From contig NZ_SSNH01000004.1 in NCBI RefSeq assembly GCF_005877005.1, positions 186,001 through 250,000 on the forward strand: 64,000 bases of DNA. The letters are read 5' to 3'. Origin of the DNA: Sinomonas susongensis. Its GTDB lineage: Bacteria > Actinomycetota > Actinomycetes > Actinomycetales > Micrococcaceae. Shown here one piece after another: positions 8,730 through 17,358 of this stretch. The notes below the pieces were generated by a model that had not been told where the DNA came from, did no database searches, and saw only the letters and a list, made by a program, of their open reading frames with translations. A program made the position numbers and the translations under genes. How positions within the stretch are numbered: the stretch's first letter is position 1; every line of letters starts with the position of its first letter.

Positions 8730-8882
8730 TTACTCAGACTTGCTCGACTTGTGCCGCGCCGGCTTCTCAGCCTTGTCTGCGTCTACCCACTCGCCTGCGG
8801 CCCCCGAATCAGCCAGAGCCGCAGCCGTGGTGTCGTCGACATTCACGATGACTCCCGTCAGCGTGCTGCGCAGGCGGGGCAT
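8730..8882 (-). CDS. Small capsid-region protein
   Basis: 50 codons starting at an ATG that overlaps the capsid gene stop (TGATG) and ending in TAA at 8730. The product begins MPRLRSTLTGVIVNVDDTTA and ends in a lysine-rich tail (KPARHKSSKSE). The pattern of a short beta hairpin, an acidic helix and a basic tail is common in small actinophage head proteins encoded after the major capsid gene. Coupling on both sides supports real translation. The function is unknown. Confidence 0.65.
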   Translation of the reverse strand: MPRLRSTLTGVIVNVDDTTAAALADSGAAGEWVDADKAEKPARHKSSKSE

Positions 8883-9805
8883 CAGGCGACCTTGTCCTCG
8901 ACGACGGCGAAGCGGTCGGCGAAGACGTACCAGCCGAAGACCACCTCGAGGCGCAGTGCGATTTGGTTCTTGCGCTTGAGGTCGCCCTGGCCGTCCGGGT
9001 CACCGAAGCGGATCAGCTCGACGGGGAGCTGACGCTGCACGCCCCAGCGGATGCCGTTCTGGAAGTCGCCCACGATGGCGCGGACCTTCGTGTCGGTGGC
9101 CTCGGGGGTGCCGGCGACGGTGTTGCCCTGCGCGGCGTTGATGCCGAGGATCGATGTCACGTCGGTGCCGAACCCGAGGTTCGGGTACCGCTGCACACCC
9201 GAGGGGGAGCCGTCGGCGTTCTTCGTCTGGAGGTTCGCGAGCGCCCACGCGAACCGCGGGTCGATCGCTACACCGTTGACGCCCCACGAGGTGTCGGCGT
9301 TGAGCAGCAGGCCGACGGCGGTGCGGAGGTCCGCGTCAGCGTCGGCCGTGGCGATCTCGACACGCTTCGTGGTCGAGGTGAGGTAGTTGTCCCACCCCGC
9401 GATCGTCGCGCCCGTGAGCGGGTTGATGCGGTGGTAGAGGCCGAGGTCCAGGGCGCGGGAGAGCGCGACCTGCCCGGCGCCGGCGAGCTGGTTGAGGACG
9501 TTCAGCTGGTAGTCCTCGTCAGCCCACTGGACTTCCTCGTTGAACCGCATGGTGACCTGGGCCTTGTGCGGCTTGCCCGTGACGGAGTCGAAGCCGCCCG
9601 TGGTCGAGCCCTTGTCGGCGCCCTCCCCAACGAACTCCGCCTTCGGGAAGTCGTTGAAGACGATGTAATCGGTCTCGCCGAAGCGCTGCGGCTCGGAGCC
9701 CGAGAGCTTGGCGACGGTGGACAGGGTCTGCGTCTTCTGGATCATGCCGTCCGCGATGTTGCGGGGCAGCAGAACCTTGGCATCGGTGGAGCTGAAAACA
9801 GCCAT
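8882..9805 (-). CDS. Major capsid protein (HK97 fold)
   Basis: 307 aa, MAVFSSTDAKVLLPRNIADG. Downstream of the scaffold gene and upstream of the connector genes. HK97-type features are visible: a helical N-terminus, the segment RFNEEVQWADEDY (P-domain/E-loop region), the conserved INPLTGATIAGWDNYL stretch and a C-terminal EVVFGWYVFADRFAVVED typical of coat proteins. About 420 copies form the icosahedral head. No protease or fused delta domain is present; a separate scaffold precedes it. Confidence 0.9.
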   Translation of the reverse strand: MAVFSSTDAKVLLPRNIADGMIQKTQTLSTVAKLSGSEPQRFGETDYIVFNDFPKAEFVGEGADKGSTTGGFDSVTGKPHKAQVTMRFNEEVQWADEDYQLNVLNQLAGAGQVALSRALDLGLYHRINPLTGATIAGWDNYLTSTTKRVEIATADADADLRTAVGLLLNADTSWGVNGVAIDPRFAWALANLQTKNADGSPSGVQRYPNLGFGTDVTSILGINAAQGNTVAGTPEATDTKVRAIVGDFQNGIRWGVQRQLPVELIRFGDPDGQGDLKRKNQIALRLEVVFGWYVFADRFAVVEDKVA

Positions 9806-9820
9806 GATGGTGCCTTTCGG

Positions 9821-10381
9821 TTAGTTGCTGTTGCCGAACAGCTTCCGAGCGGCCTCGCGCTCTTCGCTGGCGGTCACGTGGTTTGGGGTCCGTTCCTGAT
9901 TCGGGATTATCGGCGCGGCTGGCTTGAGCAGCTCGGCGAGCGCATCAGCGTGCGCCTCGAGCTCTTCCTTCGTGGTGCCGCGAAGGGCAGATGCCGGAAC
10001 GCCCTTCGCCTTCGCCACGTCAGCGACAAGCTTGGCCTGCGCCTTCTCGGCCTCGAAGGTCTGCACCTTCCCGGCCAGAGTTTCGTTCTCAGCCTTGAGA
10101 GCGTCGAACTGCTCGGCCTTGGCCTTGAACCCGTCGAACCCCTCAAACTTCTTGCGCTCCCGAGCGACACGCTCCTGAATGATCCGGTCAAACTCTTCCT
10201 GCGAGGCAGGCGGCTTGAACTGATCGGACGGCGTCGGGTTCGCTTCTCCCGCTCCTGCGGTGCCTGCGCTTGGATCGGCCTCCATGACGGCATCGCCGAA
10301 AGTGAGGCGATGGAAGTCGAGAAGCTTCTGAATGCCACCGGGGGCGGCGATGTCGATTCCATGCAGCAGTTTCTTGGGCAT
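9821..10381 (-). CDS. Capsid scaffold protein
   Basis: 186 aa, acidic and Ala/Glu/Lys-rich. Residues about 60-120 form a predicted coiled coil (ERVARERKKFEGFDGFKAK onward), followed by a TTKEELEAHADAL helix and a basic C-terminus (REAARKLFGNSN) that would contact the coat. It lies immediately upstream of the capsid gene. The first 33 residues before MEADPS could be a genuine extension or a start misassignment, although an AAAGGG motif supports the upstream ATG. Confidence 0.82.
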   Translation of the reverse strand: MPKKLLHGIDIAAPGGIQKLLDFHRLTFGDAVMEADPSAGTAGAGEANPTPSDQFKPPASQEEFDRIIQERVARERKKFEGFDGFKAKAEQFDALKAENETLAGKVQTFEAEKAQAKLVADVAKAKGVPASALRGTTKEELEAHADALAELLKPAAPIIPNQERTPNHVTASEEREAARKLFGNSN

Positions 10382-10472
10382 CGTCGATGCACCCTTTCCG
10401 TTTGGCCCCGTCGGGCATTGGGTGGACCGCGCTACGGGCGCGTACCGCTTCGCGGGAGAAAGCCGCGGAAGA

Positions 10473-11198
10473 TCAGTGAGAGTGGCCGTCTGTGAGGTGA
10501 TCCGGGTAGAGCTCGCGCATTTTGGCCGCGATGTCTGTCATGTCTCCGGACTGCGCTGCGCTGCGGGCCGCCTGGTACATCTCGTAGTAGTTATCCGGCA
10601 GGTAACCGGGCGGGTAATCGGACGCCTTCGCGATCCTCACCGGCTGGCAGTCACAGTCACCGTGGTAACGGTGGCCGTAGCCGCCCGCTGACGCCTTGGA
10701 GTGGTAGACGGCATCGCGGGAGGCCAGAGTGAGGCACCACGCGCACGTTTTGGCGCCGGTGGGCACGCGAGCCCATCGGACGCCCTCACGCTTCGCGTTC
10801 GCCGCGATCGTGTCCCGCCCTGGCTGCTTCACGTACTTGTCAGCAGCCACCAGCAGCGAGCCGAGCATCGCGCCGGGCTCGGGCGTCCAGAGCTGCGCAG
10901 CGAGGAAGCGCACCTTCGCCTCGACAGCCGCGCCCGGGACCGTCTGGGCCGGAATCGCCGTGAACCTCCCGACGGCACCGGAGCTGGCCCGCATTTCCTC
11001 GTACCAGTCGGCCGCCACCGAAGCGGCAACCGACCCGTACTGGTCCGTGAGCGCCGGGAGGAACTGCAGCAGCGCGTCCCGGGCCGCCTCGGGCTTGGTC
11101 ACGTCCAGCGAGAGGAAGAAATCCTCCAGCACGCCCTTGACGAGCTTCGCGAGCTCGGCGTTGGCCTGCCGGTACGCCTCGAGGTCAGGCGCCGCCAT
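10473..11198 (-). CDS. MuF-like / VG15 capsid maturation protein
   Basis: 241 aa, overlapping the portal gene by 14 bases. The C-terminal half contains the family signature VPTGAKTCAWCLTLASRDAV and a YHGDCDCQPVRI motif (Cys/His cluster), shared by actinophage proteins annotated as VG15, MuF-like or capsid maturation protease. These are minor head proteins packaged near the portal; some act in maturation. Whether this one is a protease cannot be told from sequence alone. Confidence 0.82.
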   Translation of the reverse strand: MAAPDLEAYRQANAELAKLVKGVLEDFFLSLDVTKPEAARDALLQFLPALTDQYGSVAASVAADWYEEMRASSGAVGRFTAIPAQTVPGAAVEAKVRFLAAQLWTPEPGAMLGSLLVAADKYVKQPGRDTIAANAKREGVRWARVPTGAKTCAWCLTLASRDAVYHSKASAGGYGHRYHGDCDCQPVRIAKASDYPPGYLPDNYYEMYQAARSAAQSGDMTDIAAKMRELYPDHLTDGHSH

Positions 11199-12609
11199 TA
11201 GGTGTCACCACCGGAGCCGCCTGCCGGGCCTGCGCCGACGCGACGAGCGCCTGGATCGCGCTCCCTGACTGCGCCCGCTGCTGCTCAGCGGTGATCCGCT
11301 CGATCTGATCTTCGTCGAAGACCGTCTCGAGCAGCACCGGCGAGCTCGCCAGATCCGGGTTGGCTTCGCTGAGCTTCACGTACGCGTCAGCGTTCGCCGA
11401 CGTCGACCGGAACTCAGGGTCGGAGAACACCGCAGACAGGCGCCACGCGTCCGCCGGCGGCTCGGTCAGCCCATCCCGGACCATGACAGCCAACTGGGCG
11501 ACATTCTTCACCGCAGCGGCGAGCACGTACTTGTTCTGGTACGTCACATCGATCAGCAGGTCATGCTCGGCGGCGCGGATCGCCTCGGCCGACGCCGGCT
11601 GGTCGTGGATGATGCCCAGCGAGCTCGGCGGGATACCCGTCTCGCCCGAGAACGCCATCGCAACCGTGCGCAGCATGTCGCTGTGCGGGGTCATCGTCGC
11701 CTGCTGGAGCTGCTTGATCGTCGGCGCATTCCCATCCGCATCACGCGTGAGCGCGACGAGCCGGTCCATCGCGAGCTTGAACTTCTTCTGCTCCGTCACG
11801 TTCTCGAACGCGTCCGGGTCGATGCCCTCGATCGCGAGCTGCGGAGACGAATAGAACTCCGCGTTGCCTTCCATGCGGACATAGGCCCGGACGGCCATAT
11901 CCGTCAGGGACATCACCGGATTCGAGATCCGAGACCGGCCGAACGGCTTGTTGAGCTGCGGATCGTACGTGACCGGCACCGCAAGAGTCCGACCGATGCT
12001 GTTCGCGATCCGCTCGGCCGTCCACTTCCCGTTGGCCCTCGTGCAGGTGAGCACGACGTCGGGCAGGTAGACGATGAACTCGCTCGGCTTGTCCTCGCGC
12101 ATCTCCGAGATCGTCAGGGCCGACGAGATCCGCCGCTTCCGCCGATCCCACAGCGCAGCCGATGACTCAGCCGAATGCGGCTGGATCTGCACCGGAGCCT
12201 CGCCCTCGGCGCCGGCCGCAACCGTCACCAGAGACAGGCCATGCTTGTACGCCGACACGACGGCCTGCCCGAACTCCAGCCCGAAACTGTTAGCCTCGAG
12301 CACCTCGGCTAGTTCGAACGGGTCCGTCGAGCCAGGGAGCCGCAGCCCGTCGAACTGCGAGCGCACCGCGGCCTTACGGACAGCCATCGTCGCCCAGCCG
12401 AGGAAGAACCTCGCGTTCCTCAACTGCGGCGGCAGCGTGATCCCGAGATCCTTGAATGCCTGCTCCGAGTCGTAGTACAGCGAGCGCTTGATGTTCTTGT
12501 CGGTGCGCGAGCGCCACGTCTCCAGAAGCTGGAGGATCATGCCGAGCTCGGCGTCCGTGACGTTGCCGATGCGCAGCTCGGCGACATCCGAAGCGGTCCA
12601 CGCGCTCAC
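11185..12609 (-). CDS. Portal protein
   Basis: 474 aa, following the large terminase with a 4-base overlap (ATGA type). The dodecameric portal is the packaging channel and nucleates capsid assembly. Features include the segment YYDSEQAFKDLGITLPPQLR and the conserved GETGIPPSSLGIIHDQPASA with EAIRAAEHDLL, typical of the SPP1/gp6-like portal family in actinophages. The length is normal and the frame is intact. Confidence 0.92.
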   Translation of the reverse strand: MSAWTASDVAELRIGNVTDAELGMILQLLETWRSRTDKNIKRSLYYDSEQAFKDLGITLPPQLRNARFFLGWATMAVRKAAVRSQFDGLRLPGSTDPFELAEVLEANSFGLEFGQAVVSAYKHGLSLVTVAAGAEGEAPVQIQPHSAESSAALWDRRKRRISSALTISEMREDKPSEFIVYLPDVVLTCTRANGKWTAERIANSIGRTLAVPVTYDPQLNKPFGRSRISNPVMSLTDMAVRAYVRMEGNAEFYSSPQLAIEGIDPDAFENVTEQKKFKLAMDRLVALTRDADGNAPTIKQLQQATMTPHSDMLRTVAMAFSGETGIPPSSLGIIHDQPASAEAIRAAEHDLLIDVTYQNKYVLAAAVKNVAQLAVMVRDGLTEPPADAWRLSAVFSDPEFRSTSANADAYVKLSEANPDLASSPVLLETVFDEDQIERITAEQQRAQSGSAIQALVASAQARQAAPVVTPNGGA

Positions 12610-14066
12610 AGGAACACCGCCTTTCTTCCTGCCCTACGTTTCGTTGTCTTCGCGCCCCAGAAGGCGAGCGTCACCGCGTCCAGCAAAGCCACGCTCCCGC
12701 CCTCCGGTGCCGCCCAGCCGAACCCGCCGTTCGTGCCGATCTTCCGCTTCTCAGCGTCCTTGACCTGCTCGTCGAGCTCGGGCTGCCCACGGTGCGTGAG
12801 GCCGCCAGTAACGATCGCCGCCTCAACCATGGAAGCGGAGGTAATCACGTGGTCTGTGCCGGCCGTGACGATCGCGGTCTTCGGCACCTTCGCCTCGAGC
12901 AGCGCATTCACGAGATACCCGACACCGGATTTGCCATCGATCACGATCTGCGCGGCCCGTTCATGCCGCTCGATCAGCCAGTCAGCGAGCCATTGCGTGC
13001 CCTCGCTGGTCGAGGCGAGCTTGATGCCCTCAACGTGTACAGGTGCATCGCCGTCGGGACGTATCGCCGCGGCCAGCGCCACAGCCGAACCGTCGACCGT
13101 GAACCGGACGCCGAACACCCGCTGCCCCTCAGTTGGGACGGCCTCGGGACTGATCGCCAGCGCGCTCCATGCCCGGACATTGATCGCCTTCTTCGTCAGC
13201 GCCGCTTCATCCCAGATGCCGTACGCCTCGCGCCGGAAGTTGTCATCCGAACCGAGCAGCTTCCGCATCCGCTGGATAGCAGCCTCGCCAGTGCGGTGAG
13301 GATAAGACGGGTTCGCCTTCGCCAACTGCTTCCGGTCATCGAGCGACGCGCCCTCGTCCGCCGAGAACTCGATGTACAGAGTGTCGCTGTCGCCGTCGAT
13401 CGCAGCCCGGCGCACATTCGTGAACACCTCGCCCGGATCCTTCGGCCGCGGCGGCGTGCCCATCAGGAAAACGAGACCGTTAGGTGCCGCGTTCGTCGCC
13501 GGAACCATGTCCGACATCGCATCCTCGGTCAGGATCTGAGCCTCGTCGAGGACCAGGATGTCGACCTTGTCGAAGCCACGGCCGAAACCGGACTCGCGGG
13601 CTCCGAATAGGATCCGCGACCCGTTCTTGAACGAGATCTCCTGCTCACCGTTCGTAGCCCGGATATTCTCGACGTACGGGGCGATCTTCGGCTTCGCAGC
13701 CATGCCCTGCATCTTCTTGAACGTCTCGTTATGCGTCCGCGTCCGATGCGCCGTCCAGATCACAGTCAGATTCGGGAACAGGGTGCACAGCGCGAACACG
13801 ATCGCCGCGATCAGGTACGTCTTGCCGACCTGCCGGGGAATCGAGAGGACCACACCGCCGACGCTCGCCGCGTAGCTGCCGTCGGCGCGCTTCGCGAGCG
13901 CCAGCCGGCCAATGCCCTCCTGCCAGAGGTCCATGGGCATCCCCATCGCCCGCGAACGGTCCCGGACAGCCGGGAAGCCAGTGGCGACGATCCCCTCGGG
14001 CCGGCAGATGTGCCGGGCTACCTCAGATAGCTTCTTCTGACCACTCTTCGTCCCCGGAGACTGCAC
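12606..14066 (-). CDS. Terminase large subunit
   Basis: 486 aa DNA-packaging motor. Walker A is SIPRQVGKT at residues 75-83, Walker B with catalytic glutamate is VDILVLDEAQ (D174, E175), and a C-terminal RNase H-like nuclease domain includes FTVDGSAVAL and VIDGKSGVGYL. The start overlaps the small subunit gene by 44 bases; the upstream residues (KKLSEVARHICRPEGIVATG) match the family N-terminus, so the long start is kept. Confidence 0.95.
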   Translation of the reverse strand: MQSPGTKSGQKKLSEVARHICRPEGIVATGFPAVRDRSRAMGMPMDLWQEGIGRLALAKRADGSYAASVGGVVLSIPRQVGKTYLIAAIVFALCTLFPNLTVIWTAHRTRTHNETFKKMQGMAAKPKIAPYVENIRATNGEQEISFKNGSRILFGARESGFGRGFDKVDILVLDEAQILTEDAMSDMVPATNAAPNGLVFLMGTPPRPKDPGEVFTNVRRAAIDGDSDTLYIEFSADEGASLDDRKQLAKANPSYPHRTGEAAIQRMRKLLGSDDNFRREAYGIWDEAALTKKAINVRAWSALAISPEAVPTEGQRVFGVRFTVDGSAVALAAAIRPDGDAPVHVEGIKLASTSEGTQWLADWLIERHERAAQIVIDGKSGVGYLVNALLEAKVPKTAIVTAGTDHVITSASMVEAAIVTGGLTHRGQPELDEQVKDAEKRKIGTNGGFGWAAPEGGSVALLDAVTLAFWGAKTTKRRAGRKAVFL

Positions 14067-14322
14067 CCTGCTCGGCCTCCTCGGACTTCTGCCGCATCAG
14101 CGCGTCGATCTCCTTACTGATCTCGATTTGCCGACGGGACAGCGCGGCCAGATCCCGCGGGGAAGTGTTCTCGTTGTCGATCGCCTTCGCGATCACACGG
14201 CGCATCGCCCTAAGCTCGGCTATCCGGTCGCCCGACTCCGACGCCTCGAGGACCGTCCTCGGCTCCTGCGGTGGTGCCTTCTCGTCAGGCCCAACAGCGC
14301 GCAGCGGCTGCTTCCGTGCCAT
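14023..14322 (-). CDS. Terminase small subunit
   Basis: 99 aa. The ATG of MARKQPLRAVG is chosen because AGGAGG lies five bases upstream; a GTG two codons earlier has no room for it. The second half is helical and charged (RIAELRAMRRVIAKAIDN, SRRQIEISKEIDALM), matching small terminases of actinophages that recognise the packaging site. It overlaps the large subunit gene and is preceded by an HNH gene, a frequent arrangement at cos-type packaging modules. Confidence 0.78.
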   Translation of the reverse strand: MARKQPLRAVGPDEKAPPQEPRTVLEASESGDRIAELRAMRRVIAKAIDNENTSPRDLAALSRRQIEISKEIDALMRQKSEEAEQGAVSGDEEWSEEAI

Positions 14323-14422
14323 GCGCACCTCCTAGGGTGCCCCTGTGGAAAAAACGCGGGGAGAGATCGCTACTGCCCGGGGGGCGATTGCGGGGGTGGG
14401 GGGTACCGGGTGCCCCCTGGGG

Positions 14423-14728
14423 CTACCAGATGTCGGAGGCGGCGAGGGCGACGGTGGCGGTTGGCTTGCGTCGGGATCGGCCTGCAATGGCCCCGAGGCG
14501 CTGATTGTCGAGCCTGCATATGACGCGGCAGTTTTCGATCACGTCTTGCCCTCCGAGTGCGTGAGGCACGATGTGGTCAACCTCTGGGCTGTTGGGCTGT
14601 AGTGACCGTGTCCAGTCGAGCCCGTTGCCGCATAGTGGGCAGCGTGTCAGGCCAGCGTCTTTGGCTTCGGCCAAGGCTTGGTCGCGTACGCGCTTCCATT
14701 GGGCTGTGCCTGTGCGTGAGGTTGCCAT
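14423..14728 (-). CDS. HNH endonuclease next to terminase
   Basis: 101 aa starting MATSRTGTAQWKRVRDQAL. It has two zinc-binding pairs (CPLCG near residue 30 and CRVICR near 70) and the HNH core EVDHIVPHALGG followed by ENCRVICRLDNQR. HNH proteins located beside terminase genes assist large terminase in cos cleavage in many phages. The 94-base gap to the small terminase gene would be a plausible cos region. It overlaps the upstream cysteine-peptidase-like gene by 82 bases in another frame. Confidence 0.88.
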   Translation of the reverse strand: MATSRTGTAQWKRVRDQALAEAKDAGLTRCPLCGNGLDWTRSLQPNSPEVDHIVPHALGGQDVIENCRVICRLDNQRLGAIAGRSRRKPTATVALAASDIW

Positions 14729-15180
14729 CGTTGCTCCAGGAATGCCTTGGGAGGCGAGGTGATGGGCTGCTTGAGCAGTGTGATCCCTACAGCGGCGTAG
14801 GCTGCGGCGGCGAGCATGACGCAGGTGTAGCCGTGCCCATCGGCCCAGCGGATCGCTGCTGCTGGGACGGGCAGGCCGAGTGCCTTGGCCGAGGCGAGAG
14901 CGAGGGCGCGGTTGTTGTAGGGGCTGTCGGCGAGCTGTGTGGCGTGCCATGCGGCGGCCTGCTGCTCTTGGGGCGCCCCGATTGGGTCCAGCCAGTGGAT
15001 GTTGGGGTAGTGGCGGCTTGGCATCCGCTTGACGCCCTCGGGCTCGGCCGACATGCACCATTCGGCATCGAGGCCGATAACGACGTGGTGATACGGCGAG
15101 TGCGTGAATTCGCGGATTCTCTTTGCCCAGAAGTCGGACCCTCCGCTGACGAGTCCTATCCGGCCGGCGAGCTCGTCCAT
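14647..15180 (-). CDS. Permuted NlpC/P60-like (papain-like) protein
   Basis: 177 aa, MDELAGRIGLVSGGSDFWAK. The N-terminal pattern G..SGGSDFWAKRIREFTHSPYHHVVIG with the His pair, followed near residue 120 by GYTCVMLAAAAY with a candidate nucleophilic cysteine, matches the circularly permuted NlpC/P60 group (YiiX/LRAT-like), where the His precedes the Cys. Possible roles are wall cleavage or lipid/amide hydrolysis. The stop lies inside the HNH gene. Function is uncertain; the fold call is moderate. Confidence 0.6.
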   Translation of the reverse strand: MDELAGRIGLVSGGSDFWAKRIREFTHSPYHHVVIGLDAEWCMSAEPEGVKRMPSRHYPNIHWLDPIGAPQEQQAAAWHATQLADSPYNNRALALASAKALGLPVPAAAIRWADGHGYTCVMLAAAAYAAVGITLLKQPITSPPKAFLEQRWQPHAQAQPNGSAYATKPWPKPKTLA

Positions 15181-15465
15181 GTGCTCACCTCCGGGAAGTT
15201 GTGGCCAGCTTCGGGGACTCGGCTGGCGCGAGCTCCATGGCGCGGGTTTCGCATCTGGCGATCCGGCGCGACCCCTTTGGCCTCAGGGTTTGGCTAGCAG
15301 CGTGAGGCCGAGGCTGCTGTGTTCGCCCCTGCACCCGGATGGTCCGGCCCCGACGAACTTGGGGCGGCTCACCTTCCGGGGTGGCGAGTGGGGGTGGCAG
15401 GTTCTGCCCCTGCCGGGCGCGATCGTTGCGCCTCCGACGGCTAGTCACCCCCCGCGGGATGCGAA

Positions 15466-15501
15466 AGCCCCGAGCCTGATGGGGGGATCAGACTCGGGGC
15501 T
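15466..15501 (-). terminator. Terminator hairpin at end of early operon
   Basis: A 15-bp stem with one mismatch and a six-base G-rich loop (arms AGCCCCGAGTCTGAT and ATCAGGCTCGGGGCT on the minus strand), followed by TTTCGC. The U-run is short, as is common in actinobacteria. Its place between the minus-strand early genes and the terminase side suggests that it stops early transcripts; late transcription would need a promoter nearby or antitermination. Confidence 0.6.
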
Positions 15502-15578
15502 AGACCCTCGCACCCACGAGAAAGGGATCCGGTCTGAAAGTTCAGACACGAATCCCTAAGCAGGACTAGCTTAACATC

Positions 15579-15598
15579 GAATTACACCAGTGTGATTC
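15579..15598. promoter_or_regulatory. Palindromic operator candidate
   Basis: GAATTACACCAGTGTGATTC reads as an inverted repeat with one mismatch (GAAT[T/C]ACAC arms around CA/GT). A second perfect inverted repeat, GTCTGAA AG TTCAGAC, lies at 15532-15547, about 50 bases nearer the late genes. Two different dyads in the only long gap of the lytic region suggest binding sites for a late regulator. No matching sites were seen at the immunity switch. Confidence 0.4.
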
Positions 15599-15636
15599 CG
15601 CACGTTAGACGGCGTGTTGCGCCATAAATCAGCCTG

Positions 15637-16236
15637 TCATGCATTGATCCCTTCGGTTTCGGTGTTGAGTGCGCGGCTGAGCCAGCCGAGCTCCCCGCCT
15701 GCCCATGCGGCTTCGCAGTGGATGCATTCGGCCGTCCACTGCCCGGGCGGCAGGAGTGCGCCGTCGTCAGCCCAGCAGTGGAGCAGCAGGCCGGGCTTGT
15801 GCTCGTCGCCCCCGTAGAGGACGCCGCACGCTGGGCAGGGCCGGTGGAGCTTCCTCGGCGGCTTCGCGGGCTCGGTGATGGCGCGGATCTTGTCGATCCA
15901 GTCGAGCGTGATGTGCTCGAGGTACGCCATCCATTCGCCGTTGATCGATTCGACGGCCCAGGACTGGATCACCTGCTTGAGCGTGCCCTTGAAGGATGGG
16001 ATGAGCTCGCCTTGGTTTGCCCACGCTTCGCGTTCGATGTCCTGCTGGAGGGCGACGACGTCGAGGCTTATGGGGCTGGGTGTGCCGTCGCCGCCGCCGC
16101 CGTTGGATCCGGCACGGGTTTCGCCTGCCGCTGCGTCGAGCTGGTCGAGCAGGGCTGGCACGGTCTCGAGCCGGCCAGCGGGTGTGTGGACGAGGTGTTC
16201 GCGGGTGAGCTCGTGGACGTTCGTCGTCAGACTCAA
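15637..16236 (-). CDS. Phage protein with zinc-ribbon C-terminus
   Basis: 199 aa with a TTG start set by AAGGAGG four bases upstream; TTGA overlaps the stop of the preceding gene. Residues about 80-150 are helical (DVVALQQDIEREAWANQG). The C-terminal part holds CPACG, HCW and CIHC motifs, a likely zinc ribbon. Proteins of this layout (helical domain plus Cys pairs) are frequent in actinophage early regions. The function is unknown. Confidence 0.7.
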   Translation of the reverse strand: MSLTTNVHELTREHLVHTPAGRLETVPALLDQLDAAAGETRAGSNGGGGDGTPSPISLDVVALQQDIEREAWANQGELIPSFKGTLKQVIQSWAVESINGEWMAYLEHITLDWIDKIRAITEPAKPPRKLHRPCPACGVLYGGDEHKPGLLLHCWADDGALLPPGQWTAECIHCEAAWAGGELGWLSRALNTETEGINA

Positions 16237-16622
16237 CTTGCCTCCTTGTTTGCGAGCTCCAGCAGCACGTCGGCGTGACATGAGTGGCCATCGGGGCACC
16301 AGCAGGCGAGGTTCTTGCCCCGTAGCGGCTTGATCCATCGAGCGAAGCGCTGAGGTTCGTCGCGCGCGCGGACCTGCATGAGCATGCGGAACTGGTCAAC
16401 AACCTCAGCTGGGACGACGCCTCGCGATGAGGCGTTCGTCGCGTCGGCCGCAGTCACCCTGCCCCAGTTGTCTTTGGCGTCGAACCAGGGCGGCCCGATG
16501 ATCGTGTGGCCGTGGTTAACGCTGAACGGGTTCCCCCAGCGGGATCCGCGCCCGACGTAGACGGTGTTCTCGGGCATGCGCCAGCCCTTGGTGCGGCGGC
16601 GCTGGATCCGCTGCGGGCTCAT
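16233..16622 (-). CDS. DUF4326-family protein
   Basis: 129 aa. It contains the DUF4326 hallmarks: VYVGRGSRWGNPF near the N-terminus, a central FRMLMQVRARDEPQ helix, and the C-terminal LRGKNLACWCPDGHSCHADV with paired Cys and His residues. The family is common in phages and is of unknown biochemical role, possibly nucleotide or nucleic-acid related. The gene overlaps both neighbours by ATGA-type junctions. The ATG of MPENTVYV at codon 16 is a possible alternative start. Confidence 0.8.
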   Translation of the reverse strand: MSPQRIQRRRTKGWRMPENTVYVGRGSRWGNPFSVNHGHTIIGPPWFDAKDNWGRVTAADATNASSRGVVPAEVVDQFRMLMQVRARDEPQRFARWIKPLRGKNLACWCPDGHSCHADVLLELANKEAS

Positions 16623-16996
16623 TCAGCAAACTCCCATTCGATGTACTCGCCACAGAACGTTCCCTTGATCGATCCGGTGCGGGTTACGCCGTATGGCAGA
16701 CCCCAATCGTCGCGGTCGTTGAAGTCGGGGCCCGCGTAGCTGTGCGCTTCGTTGTCGAACCAGTCCTGTAGCCAGCAGCGGTGATGGTGCACGCGCTCGT
16801 GTCCATGGCCGTGGGATTCGAGGTGGTCGATGTCCCATGTTTCGCAGGTGTCGTCGCACCCGGGATAGAAGTGGCAGCCGCCGTAGAGCCATGGGCAGTG
16901 GAACTCGACTGTTGGCGTGATGGGATCGCCGTCACTGCCGTATCTGGCGGTGATCGTGACGTAGTGCGGCAGCTTGTCGATTGCGTAGAGGCTCAT
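16619..16996 (-). CDS. Cys/His-rich phage protein
   Basis: 125 aa, MSLYAIDKLPHYVTITARYG. It has many His, Cys, Trp and Asp residues (CPWLYGGCHFYPGCDD, then HLESHGHGHERVHHHRC), which suggests metal binding. Both ends overlap neighbours by four bases. No family is recognised. Position next to RusA in an early actinophage cassette suggests an accessory role in DNA metabolism or host takeover, but this is guesswork. Confidence 0.65.
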   Translation of the reverse strand: MSLYAIDKLPHYVTITARYGSDGDPITPTVEFHCPWLYGGCHFYPGCDDTCETWDIDHLESHGHGHERVHHHRCWLQDWFDNEAHSYAGPDFNDRDDWGLPYGVTRTGSIKGTFCGEYIEWEFAE

Positions 16997-17358
16997 GGCA
17001 GCTCCTCGATCTCGAAGACGACTCGCGGCTGTCCGATGCCGCCGTGCCGGTGGTCTGGGCCATCGACGTACACGAATGAGTCGTCGGGCAGCAAGCCGGC
17101 GTCGACTACGCCATCGAGAATCGCCTTGGTTGTTCCGTTGAGGTTGTTGGGGTCGTAGATCCCTCGCCTGGGCTTGTAGATCTTGGCGAGGACGCGCACG
17201 CGGCCGGGGAACGGTTGCGTTCCGGGCGGAACCGCTGCGTGCCCGGCTTCGCGCCATTGGCGGGTGAGGCGGGCCTTGGCGAGCGGGTGCGGCCGGTGGT
17301 TCGCGTTGATCCAGTCGCACGGCGCGGGCACGTCGAGGACAAGGATGCGGCGGCTCAT
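16993..17358 (-). CDS. RusA-like Holliday junction resolvase
   Basis: 121 aa, MSRRILVLDVPAPCDWINAN. The RusA catalytic layout is present: YDPNNLNGTTKAILDGVV (first acidic and Asn/Lys residues) and DAGLLPDDSFVYVDG (second acidic pair). Homodimers cut four-way junctions made during phage recombination and replication. The start follows AGGAGG; ATGA overlaps exist at both ends. The length equals that of typical RusA (about 120 aa). Confidence 0.88.
   Translation of the reverse strand: MSRRILVLDVPAPCDWINANHRPHPLAKARLTRQWREAGHAAVPPGTQPFPGRVRVLAKIYKPRRGIYDPNNLNGTTKAILDGVVDAGLLPDDSFVYVDGPDHRHGGIGQPRVVFEIEELP

Larger units (their letters stand above)
15181..15636. other. Intergenic late-control region
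   Basis: 456 bases separating the early operon from the late operon. It holds a strong hairpin (15466-15501), a perfect 7+7 inverted repeat (15532-15547) and a 20-base imperfect palindrome (15579-15598). A basic open frame of 87 codons (15185-15448, minus strand, GTG start) overlaps the hairpin-proximal part but has biased Arg-rich composition and no recognisable family, so it is not called. The region most likely carries the late promoter and its control sites. Confidence 0.55.

Noticed and set aside
15185-15448. Arg-rich 87-codon minus-strand frame
   Set aside because: No family resemblance and biased composition; the region carries control elements instead.
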